NCBI GenBank assembly: GCA_027295365.1
Contig: JAPULD010000378.1
Span: 1-5,852 of the forward strand
Length of the DNA: 5,852 nt
DNA from: Planctomycetota bacterium
Lineage (GTDB): Bacteria; Planctomycetota; Phycisphaerae; Phycisphaerales; SM1A02
Direction: 5' to 3'
Shown here: positions 1-5,536 of the stretch, piece after piece
Position numbering within the stretch: position 1 is the stretch's first letter
How the letters are laid out: every line of letters starts with the position of its first letter
Notes under the pieces: model-generated
What the model saw: only the letters and a program-made list of their open reading frames with translations
Told to the model about the DNA's origin: nothing
The model's database searches: none
Program-made: the position numbers and the translations under genes

Positions 1-117
1 CTGTCTTTCGACTCGCCTCGAAGAAGCGCCCCTTTCGGTTTGCTTCCGTTAAAACTCGTTCTTTCGAAGTTCGTTTCAACACCTCAAGTGAGACTCAACA
101 ACTGAGGACGAATGTAC

Positions 118-136
118 GCACAATTTCCCGTTGTGC
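118..136. repeat. Inverted repeat GCACAA / TTGTGC
   Basis: Six-base arms at 118-123 and 131-136 are separated by seven bases. The arms carry the CACAA core that recurs at 221-224, 255-258 and 293-296 in the DnaA-box-like cluster, so this is probably part of the same protein-binding region rather than an RNA hairpin. Confidence 0.35.
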
Positions 137-279
137 AAGGCCTTCTTTCGATTGTGGATTCATGGTGAAAAAGTTGCCATGAGTTAATACGGCGAGACTG
201 TAAAACAAGGGGTTTTATGCACAATCCACCGCGAGGCCAGTTATCCACTTTTCCACAATTTTGAAGGTCTCCCATGGCC

Positions 280-295
280 TGTGAAATGATTCACA
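280..295. promoter_or_regulatory. CRP/FNR-family operator-like palindrome
   Basis: TGTGA, six bases, TCACA: all ten positions of the classic CRP half-sites are present with the correct spacing, and symmetry extends one base inward (TGTGAA/TTCACA). The right half-site overlaps a one-mismatch DnaA-box-like nonamer at 287-295, so the two readings compete. No adjacent target gene is visible; the nearest start to the right is more than 600 bases away, so it may serve a gene beyond the left edge. Confidence 0.4.
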
Positions 296-935
296 ATTCA
301 TAGCCGAAATTCCATGCCTTGGAGCGATATGCAATGACGACGGTTCCCCGCTCACGTAGAGGTCATGAGATCAGTATCCACGCAACCTGAGTTGGAATTA
401 TCCCCGTTGAAACTTTCCCGGCCCTGAACGCTTCACCAAATCGTAGTGACATCAGAGTGAAGTGGCATTTGGCCTGGCCTTGCAGTCGATCGTGATGGAC
501 GAAAGTCGTGAGTCGTATCGTTCATGAATCGATGCATCACGCATGTTGAGTGGCAAACCAACGCTCATCATCTTTTGAAGGTACGAAAACTCCATACCAC
601 CCAGGATTTGACTGTCAATCGCCGCGTTTCCGCATTTGGAAATGCAAGTCGATGAAGTACTGTATTTCATTGATAAACGATGATTTTTTCGAGGCTGATC
701 CGCCGCGAGACCGCATGCAGCGTTGATTCTTCCCGTGCAAACTTCGTTCACCTACAATACAATGGCTTTCGTTGGAAGGCTTGAGTCTGGATCATCCGGG
801 ACTCGAACTCCAGCCAATCGCTGAAACATCGGCCACGAAGTTGAGCCGGCAAGCCACATAAGGGATGCCCAAACAATTCGCGCCGCCTGGCCTCCTGACG
901 ATGCCTCAAAACAGGACCACGAAGAAACGCCACGC

Positions 936-2324
936 ATGATCTACGCCAAGACCATTCCGACGTACGACCGTTTTCGCGCCTTGACCCGAAGGAACATCGA
1001 CAAGTCCCCTTTCTGGGCTGAGCTCAACGAGGAAACCCGCGAGGCCATCACCGTGGTCTCGGCCGTCCTCCCATTCCGGACCAATGAATACGTCGTCAAC
1101 GAATTGATCGATTGGTCCAGTCTGCCCGACGATCCGATGTACCAATTGACGATTCCCCAGCGGGACATGCTGCACGATGAAGAGTACGAGACAGTCGCCT
1201 CGCTCCTCCGCGAGAACGTCTCTCCCGAGGTTCTCAAGAAAACAGTGAATCGGATTCGGCTCGGGCTCAATCCCCACCCGGCCGGCCAGATGGACGAGAA
1301 CGTCCCCCGCCTTGATGGCGTCCCCCTGCAAGGTTCCCAACACAAATATCGAGAGACGATGCTGTTCTTTCCCAGCCAGGGTCAGACATGCCATGCGTAT
1401 TGCACGTTCTGTTTCCGCTGGGCGCAGTTCGTGGACCTCGACGACATGAAATTCGCCTCACGCGAAATTGACCAGCTCATCGAATACCTGCGTCGCCACG
1501 AAGAGATCTCGGACCTGCTCATCACGGGGGGCGATCCGATGATCATGAAGACGAAGGTGCTGGAGAAATACATCGAGCCGATCCTCGAAGCGAACCTCGA
1601 GCATCTGCACACGATCCGCTTTGGCACCAAGGCCCTGAGTTACTGGCCCCAACGATTCATCAGCGATGCCGATTCCGATGACTTGATGAGGCTCTTCGAG
1701 CGCATCGTCGATTCAGGCAAAAACCTCGCGATCATGGGGCATTACTCGCACCCCGTCGAATTCTCCACGGATGTGGCCCAGGAGGCGGTCCGCCGCATTC
1801 GTTCGACCGGGGCGATCATTCGTATGCAGAGCCCCTGCATCAAGCACGTCAACGACGACGCCGACGCCTGGGTGTCGCTCTGGAAGACGGGCGTCAAGCT
1901 CGGATGCGTGCCCTATTACATGTTCGTCGAACGCGACACGGGGGCGAAGGATTACTTCGCCTTGCCCTTGGTGCGAGTCTGGCAGATCTTCCGCCAAGCC
2001 CATCAGCAGCTCTCGGGACTGGGGCGAACCGTGCGGGGCCCCGTCATGTCGGCCTTCCCGGGAAAGGTCCACGTGCTGGGCGTCACCCACGTAGGCCAGG
2101 AGAAGGCATTCGTGCTCGAATACCTGCAAGCCCGGGATTACGAGATCATCCGCCAGCCCTTCTTCGCCAGGTACGACAAGAAGGCGAGATGGTTTGACGA
2201 CCTGCGACCATTGACCGAACGCGACAAGCCCTTCTTCCCGGAGGACCAATGGGCCGGGGGCACGAGCCAATCGGACGTATCGCTTTCGGTCCTGAACGGT
2301 GATTTCGACAACGCCATCAATTGA
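936..2324 (+). CDS. KamA-family radical SAM protein (lysine 2,3-aminomutase-like)
   Basis: This 462-residue protein belongs to the lysine 2,3-aminomutase family, cytoplasmic radical SAM enzymes that use a [4Fe-4S] cluster, S-adenosylmethionine and PLP to move an amino group between the alpha and beta carbons of an amino acid. Visible motifs are the cluster-binding CxxxCxxC at C152, C156 and C159, the SAM-binding GGDP at 198-201, the PYY element at 326-328, and FPGK at 374-377, where K377 sits at the place of the PLP-binding lysine. Of the two aspartates that hold the lysine side-chain amine in the clostridial enzyme, the first appears kept (VND, D307). The second, in the DAPGGGGK loop, appears replaced by serine in a shortened SAFPGK loop, so lysine may not be the substrate. 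No cysteine follows C324, so the C-terminal cysteines of classical KamA are absent. The ATG at 936 has only a weak purine stretch (921-927) upstream. It converges on the gene to its right. Confidence 0.88.
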   Translation: MIYAKTIPTYDRFRALTRRNIDKSPFWAELNEETREAITVVSAVLPFRTNEYVVNELIDWSSLPDDPMYQLTIPQRDMLHDEEYETVASLLRENVSPEVLKKTVNRIRLGLNPHPAGQMDENVPRLDGVPLQGSQHKYRETMLFFPSQGQTCHAYCTFCFRWAQFVDLDDMKFASREIDQLIEYLRRHEEISDLLITGGDPMIMKTKVLEKYIEPILEANLEHLHTIRFGTKALSYWPQRFISDADSDDLMRLFERIVDSGKNLAIMGHYSHPVEFSTDVAQEAVRRIRSTGAIIRMQSPCIKHVNDDADAWVSLWKTGVKLGCVPYYMFVERDTGAKDYFALPLVRVWQIFRQAHQQLSGLGRTVRGPVMSAFPGKVHVLGVTHVGQEKAFVLEYLQARDYEIIRQPFFARYDKKARWFDDLRPLTERDKPFFPEDQWAGGTSQSDVSLSVLNGDFDNAIN

Positions 2325-2372
2325 GTTGATCCCGGTTCGTTTCAACGTCAGGTGCCATTGACTTGGTGGAGT

Positions 2373-2771
2373 CTAGTCACGCTTTTTATATTCATTCTGC
2401 CACGCTATCTCGTCAGCTTTTTGGTCAAACGCGTGACCACACTCAGGACAATTCCCAGTTGGCTTATTCAAATGCCCAAGCAGCGAATGCCAACAATGCC
2501 GACAAACCTTGAAATTGTTTTTGAGTAGATACCGTTTATCAGCCAACCGCACACAAATAAGAAGAGGGAATAGTAGCAAGGCCGAACCAAACATTATGAC
2601 AATCCCTAAGTACTCTGGAAAATCAAGACCTAGCAAAGTGCCCATCAGGTCTACCCCGGGGCCAAGAATCATTGGAAGAAGAGGGCAAAATAAATACAGG
2701 AATATTCTCCTTTTCGAGGACACCATTCCTGATCTCTGTATTCCTAATTTTCCAAGAAACTTATTGGCCAT
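2373..2771 (-). CDS. Small membrane protein with C-terminal zinc ribbon, function unknown
   Basis: The 132-residue product has two hydrophobic segments (about 23-47 and 54-74) and a cytoplasmic-type zinc ribbon at the C-terminus: C90-x2-C93 and C108-x2-C111, the latter as CPECG followed by a charged tail. The basic KRR at 20-22 before the first segment suggests a cytoplasmic N-terminus, so by the two-helix topology the ribbon would also face the cytoplasm. Planctomycete genomes contain many uncharacterised proteins with similar CxxC...CPECG ribbons; a specific role cannot be named. Its ATG lies inside the last codons of mnmA (11-base overlap), which points to co-transcription and probable translational coupling. 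The base composition is clearly AT-richer than both neighbours, so it could be a recently acquired or weakly constrained gene. It could be missed by annotators, but the paired cysteines and membrane segments argue that it is real. Confidence 0.68.
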   Translation of the reverse strand: MANKFLGKLGIQRSGMVSSKRRIFLYLFCPLLPMILGPGVDLMGTLLGLDFPEYLGIVIMFGSALLLFPLLICVRLADKRYLLKNNFKVCRHCWHSLLGHLNKPTGNCPECGHAFDQKADEIAWQNEYKKRD

Positions 2772-4025
2772 CGTCGGAAGCCTTCTGAATCCACCCGCCG
2801 CAGATCACCGCATCCCCATCGTAACACACCACCGCCTGACCCGGGGCCACGGCGAACTGGGGTTCGTCGAAGCGGACTTCGATCATTGAATCTTCCTGAG
2901 CGTTGGTTCTGCCCTTTATCGAAGACACGGACGACTCGCTTTGCTCGCTTTCCGTGGCACCCAGAAAGTCATTGAATACACGGACCTGGGCCGGCACGGG
3001 CGGGGCGTTGTAACGGATCTTTGCGGTGCAGGTAATCCAATCTGAAAGACCCTCACCCTGCCCTGATCCGGGGGTTCCGGGGGGAGAGGGTTCATCAACC
3101 AGCCAATTCGCCTCGGTGGCGATGCACGACGTCGCCTTGAGATCGTCCTTCTCCCCCACCGTGATCGTGTTTGTTTTTGCATCCTTGTGGACCACGTAGA
3201 TCGGATAGCCCAGGGCCACGCCCACGCCTCGGCGCTGGCCAATCGTGAAATGCTGATGGCCTTCATGTTCGCCCAGGACCTTGCCCGATGTGTCCACCAC
3301 GTTTCCGGGGGTGACCTGATCGGGGCTGCGTCGTTTGACGAGTCCCGCGTAATCATTGTCGGGAACGAAACAGATCTCCTGCGAATCGGGCTTGTCGAAG
3401 ACCGGCAGGTCGAATTCCTTGGCGATCTCGCGCACTTTGGATTTCTGATATCCCCCGATGGGCAACATCATTTCGGAAAGTCGATCTCTTGGCGCTCCGA
3501 AGAGAACGTAACTCTGATCCTTGTCTTGATCGACCCCACGAAGAAGTCGCGTCGAACCACCAGAAGTATCCAGTCGCGCGTAATGACCACTGGCGATGAA
3601 ATCCGCATCGATCTGCTTGGCGTACTCGTGGAGCTTGCCAAACTTCAACCAGTCGTTGCAACGTACGCAGGGATTGGGGGTGCGGCCTTCGTTATATTCC
3701 CCCACGAAGTAATCGATGATCCGCCCGAAATCCTTTTTGAAGTTGCAGACGTAGAACGGGATTTCCAGCTTTGCGGCCACCAACCTCGCGTCCGCCGCAT
3801 CATTGATTGAACAACAGCCCTGGTGGCCAATCTTGATTTTCGAGGGATCGCATGACACCCCTGCGGAGTCGTAGGCTTCGAGTTCGTCAAACGTCTCCCC
3901 GGGCGAGCCAAGCCTCATGAAGCAGCCCACGACCTCATAGCCCTCACGCTGCAACAACGCCGCGGCGACGGACGAATCCACCCCCCCGACATGGCCACCA
4001 GGACTTTTCGCTTAGAATCAGGCAT
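2761..4025 (-). CDS. mnmA: tRNA 2-thiouridine(34) synthase MnmA, apparent frameshift near the start
   Basis: MnmA adenylates U34 of the Lys, Glu and Gln tRNAs and thiolates it with sulfur from a relay. The main frame (3981-2761, 406 residues) keeps family landmarks: GCCS (55-58), NPCVRCN with the probable nucleophilic C108, SGHYAR (131-136), KDQSYVLF (154-161), SQEICF with the probable persulfide C204, and HFTIGQRRG (244-252). In that frame the only start is a GTG that is really the Val of SGGVDS, leaving out the ATP-binding SGG. The missing residues, MPDSKRKVLVAMSGG, lie in the next frame from an ATG at 4025-4023. One extra base in the C7 run 3981-3987 would join them into a normal 421-residue protein. 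So this is a sequencing or assembly error, slippage, or a fresh pseudogene; I favour an error. The C-terminal barrel carries a Pro/Gly-rich insert (298-311) and a serine-rich insert (341-366). Confidence 0.9.
3049..3091. repeat. GC-rich imperfect palindrome inside mnmA
   Basis: ACCCTC (3049-3054) pairs with GAGGGT (3086-3091) and CCC (3056-3058) with GGG (3082-3084), enclosing further C- and G-runs. It is read in frame on the minus strand as a Pro/Gly-rich stretch in MnmA (residues 298-311), in a position where family members from memory have no such loop. It resembles REP-like palindromes that insert in frame into genes. Only one copy is in the window, so mobility cannot be shown. Confidence 0.35.
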
Positions 4026-4140
4026 TGAGCTCAATTGTAGCGCATTTCTTTCGGAAACCGCATCTAGTCCAATTCTCATAACTTCTTATCTTCCTTTCTG
4101 TTTTAAGCATTTCCGTTTTCCGCCATCTATCCTGCCCTCC
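4026..4140. promoter_or_regulatory. Divergent mnmA / RNase HII-like promoter region
   Basis: This 115-base pyrimidine-rich (plus strand), AT-richer spacer separates the two divergent starts and must hold promoters for both unless transcription comes from further away. On the minus strand TACAAT (4039-4034) is a good -10 hexamer but lies only eight bases before the mnmA ATG, which would give a leaderless or nearly leaderless message; no TTGACA-like -35 sits at 16-18 bases. On the plus strand no Shine-Dalgarno sequence precedes the ATG at 4141. Confidence 0.35.
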
Positions 4141-5109
4141 ATGCTCATCTACGCCGGTATCGACGAGGCGGGGTACGGGCCCATGCTGGGGCCTCTGTGC
4201 GTGGCATGCAGTGCGTTCGTGATTCCCAACCACGACCCTGAGCAGGGCAAGATCGATCTCTGGCATCAACTGAGGGGGGCAGTCTGCCGGAAGAAATCCG
4301 ACAAGAAGCATCGCTTGGCCATCGACGACTCAAAGAACCTCAAGGGGGCAAAGAAGGGCAAAGCCCATCCCTTGCTGAATCTGGAGCGGGGCGTGCTCTC
4401 GTTTCTCGCTCAAGGCAACGAACTTTCCCCTTGCGATGACGATGTATTTCGAATGCTGGGAACCTCGCTCCCCGAAGAGCCATGGTACGAATCGAGCACC
4501 GATCTCCCCGTGGCGAACCAGCCCGACCAGCTTCGCATCGCCTCGGCGCGCCTGCATCTTTCGATGACAGATGAAGGGATCGTATTAGGCTATTCAGGAT
4601 GCGAGATGATCGACGTTGCGTCCTTCAACGAGCAGGTGGAGCAATCAGGGACCAAAGCCGCGGTCAACTTCACCGCGGCCATGCGGCACGTCGATCGGAT
4701 CTGGAAGCAATGGCCCGACGCTCACCCCCGGGTATTGATCGATCGGCATGGGGGCAGGACGCATTATCGCGAGTTGCTCCAATTCGCCTTTCCCGAGGCC
4801 TTTATCAGGATCGTGGCGGAGGAGCCCTCCATCAGTCGGTATGTGCTCCAGCATGGTGATTCGAGTCTGACGATCAGCTTTCTCACGGAAGCGGAGAAAA
4901 AGCACCTCCCGGTTGCCCTGGCTTCGATGATCGCCAAATACATGCGGGAATTGGCGATGATTCGCATGAATCGCCATTTTCAAGGTCTCCAGCCTCAATT
5001 AGAGCCTACCGCGGGGTATGTCCAGGATGCCCGGAGGTATCTGGCGGACCTCAAACCAGTTCTGGAAGCATGCCGGGTGGACCGTCGATGCCTGGTCCGA
5101 AGCTGCTGA
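4141..5109 (+). CDS. Divergent RNase HII-like protein
   Basis: The 322-residue product has the order of motifs of ribonuclease HII, which cuts the RNA strand of RNA-DNA hybrids and starts removal of ribonucleotides from DNA. GIDEAGYGPMLGP (6-18) matches the family's GIDEAGRGPLAGP and supplies D8 and E9. DDSKNLK (62-68) matches DSKxLs. VLIDRHGG (198-205) supplies D201, and ALASMIAKYMRE (259-270) matches AxASIxAKVxRD, ending in glutamate (E270) where the fourth acidic residue is normally aspartate. TAGYVQDARRYL (290-301) resembles the usual C-terminal KGYGTxxHxxAL. The Arg of GRGP, which helps recognise the RNA-DNA junction in classical enzymes, is Tyr here (Y12). Residues of about 75-195 form an insert making the protein roughly 100 residues longer than typical RNase HII. 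I chose the ATG at 4141 because the domain starts there; the open frame runs back to 3991, but that stretch overlaps mnmA and encodes nothing recognisable. Confidence 0.75.
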   Translation: MLIYAGIDEAGYGPMLGPLCVACSAFVIPNHDPEQGKIDLWHQLRGAVCRKKSDKKHRLAIDDSKNLKGAKKGKAHPLLNLERGVLSFLAQGNELSPCDDDVFRMLGTSLPEEPWYESSTDLPVANQPDQLRIASARLHLSMTDEGIVLGYSGCEMIDVASFNEQVEQSGTKAAVNFTAAMRHVDRIWKQWPDAHPRVLIDRHGGRTHYRELLQFAFPEAFIRIVAEEPSISRYVLQHGDSSLTISFLTEAEKKHLPVALASMIAKYMRELAMIRMNRHFQGLQPQLEPTAGYVQDARRYLADLKPVLEACRVDRRCLVRSC

Positions 5110-5139
5110 AAAACCCTGTTTACCCCCTACAGAACAGGG
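5109..5139 (-). terminator. Intrinsic-terminator-like hairpin with T-run on the minus strand
   Basis: CCCTGTT (5114-5120) and AACAGGG (5133-5139) form a perfect seven-base stem with a 12-base loop. Read on the minus strand the stem is followed by five T (5113-5109), the form of a Rho-independent terminator. Read on the plus strand it is followed by AAAAT, so it would be a poor terminator for the RNase HII-like gene whose stop codon it touches. It therefore hints at a leftward transcript from the spacer to the right, although no leftward gene is seen there. Confidence 0.45.
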
Positions 5140-5153
5140 AAAATGACAAGATG

Positions 5154-5199
5154 TATAACCTAATTAGACCATTGACCGGCCTCATAAGGGGGATACAGT
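5154..5199 (+). promoter_or_regulatory. Candidate promoter elements before the structured spacer
   Basis: TTGACC (5172-5177), 16 bases, then TACAGT (5194-5199) is a fair sigma-70-type pair (five and four of six consensus bases), giving a start near 5206. A separate TATAAC at 5154-5159 is a better -10 but lacks a -35; a start from it near 5166 would include the whole first helix of the structured region. Which one, if either, is used cannot be told. Confidence 0.3.
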
Positions 5200-5486
5200 C
5201 GTCTACCTGATTAACCGAGGGGATCGATTATCCCCATCCATATTCGGTTGTATCCATAGTAAATGGGTTTTGGCCACAAGGGCCAAGCGCAGCGGAAAAG
5301 GAGATCACCGTTGCAGGAAGAAGATTGGTAACACCCACTTACGCATGATCGGTCCCGGACCGGCCCGCGTAAGTCGGGCCAGGAAACGGGACGAAAATCC
5401 ACCCTTCATCAATCCCAAGCTTATTGGGTGGATTCTTTCGACCGATAACAATTCGACCTCATCCCGACACCCACGGTGGGTGTTTT
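5191..5486 (+). ncRNA. Candidate structured RNA (fusA leader or stand-alone), unknown family
   Basis: Perfect pairings that can coexist are: GGATAC 5191-5196 with 5250-5255, enclosing AACCGA 5213-5218 with 5244-5249, enclosing GGGGAT 5219-5224 with 5230-5235; TTGGCC 5270-5275 with 5281-5286; ATCGGTC 5348-5354 with GACCGAT 5440-5446, closing a junction with GGCCCG 5362-5367/5375-5380 and AATCCACCC 5396-5404/5426-5434. The loop of the GGCCCG hairpin (CGTAAGT, 5368-5374) is complementary to ACTTACG at 5337-5343, a possible pseudoknot. GCAGCGG 5289-5295 pairs with CCGTTGC 5308-5314 through one G-U, which is allowed only on this strand and weakly favours plus. A hairpin with T-run closes the region. 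It is about 100 bases before fusA, so a leader switch and a separate small RNA are both possible. I recognise no known family. Confidence 0.4.
5467..5486 (+). terminator. Terminator-like hairpin upstream of fusA
   Basis: ACACCCA (5467-5473), loop CGG, TGGGTGT (5477-5483), followed by T up to 5486 and then GGG. The stem is strong and the T-run short, so termination could be partial. It would end a rightward transcript before fusA. The right arm can instead pair with AACACCCAC at 5330-5338 (nine bases to 5476-5484), so an attenuator arrangement is conceivable. Confidence 0.45.
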
Positions 5487-5501
5487 GGGTTGTGAAAATC
5501 A

Positions 5502-5536
5502 TGATCCGACGCACGACTTACAAAGCGTCCGGATCA
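5502..5536 (+). promoter_or_regulatory. Stable hairpin in the fusA 5' leader
   Basis: TGATCC-GACGC (5502-5512) pairs with GCGTC-(C)-GGATCA (5525-5536): eleven base pairs with one bulged C (5530) and a 12-base loop. No T-run follows, so it is not a terminator. It ends 49 bases before the fusA start and leaves the ribosome binding site free. GGATCA/GATCC words recur at 5531, 5558 and 5568, so alternative pairings closer to the start are possible. Confidence 0.4.

Larger units (their letters stand above)
114..382. promoter_or_regulatory. Cluster of DnaA-box-like sites (possible origin or DnaA-regulated region)
   Basis: Against the bacterial DnaA box TTWTNCACA, two sites match fully: TTATGCACA (215-223) and TTTTCCACA (249-257). 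Two differ by one base: TTATCCACT (241-249, abutting the previous site) and TGATTCACA (287-295). Weaker relatives with two mismatches are GTACGCACA (114-122), GTATCCACG (374-382) and, on the minus strand, GAATCCACA (161-153). The tight group at 215-295 is what suggests an origin or a DnaA-controlled promoter. No clear AT-rich unwinding element or DnaA-trio run is seen, and neither dnaA nor dnaN is in the window, so an origin is only a hypothesis. Confidence 0.4.
1..935. other. Gene-poor left region, no supported coding gene
   Basis: No frame here carries a protein I recognise. The longest open frames are short, have no convincing ribosome binding site and show no motif. The left part (about 110-390) is rich in DnaA-box-like nonamers and palindromes, listed separately. 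Further right there are inverted repeats without clear function: CGTGATG at 491-497 against CATCACG at 535-541, with a TTCATGAA palindrome between them at 521-528, and GCATTT/AAATGC at 632-645 with a two-base centre. A TACAAT hexamer at 753-758 could be a -10 element for the downstream radical SAM gene, but no -35 lies at a suitable distance. A gene may end or begin just left of base 1; the frames open at the edge are short and unrecognisable. Confidence 0.55.

Noticed and set aside
1..110. Possible ribosomal protein L34 start (MKRT-like) on the minus strand near the putative origin
   Set aside because: After the first residues the sequence does not follow L34; only a TTG start and a short basic stretch.
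452..751. 99-residue open frame on the minus strand (GTG start)
   Set aside because: No motif, no Shine-Dalgarno, and an unremarkable composition; it lies in the palindrome-rich spacer. Could be a taxon-specific gene, but nothing supports it.
790..830. tRNA T-loop-like sequence (GGGACTCGAACTCC on the plus strand)
   Set aside because: The T-stem would have two mismatches, and no matching acceptor strand or anticodon arm was found.
748..937. Two overlapping minus-strand frames opposite the KamA-like leader
   Set aside because: Both are in different frames over the same bases, without motifs, and neither resembles a real protein.
1713..2345. 210-residue minus-strand frame inside the KamA-like gene
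   Set aside because: It is a shadow of the recognised plus-strand gene; GC-rich coding DNA often leaves the opposite frame open.
3187..3810. 207-residue plus-strand frame inside mnmA
   Set aside because: Antisense shadow of the clearly recognised MnmA frame.
3991..4140. Upstream ATG at 3991 as the start of the RNase HII-like gene
   Set aside because: It would add 50 residues without family similarity and overlap the first codons of mnmA on the other strand; the domain begins right after the ATG at 4141.
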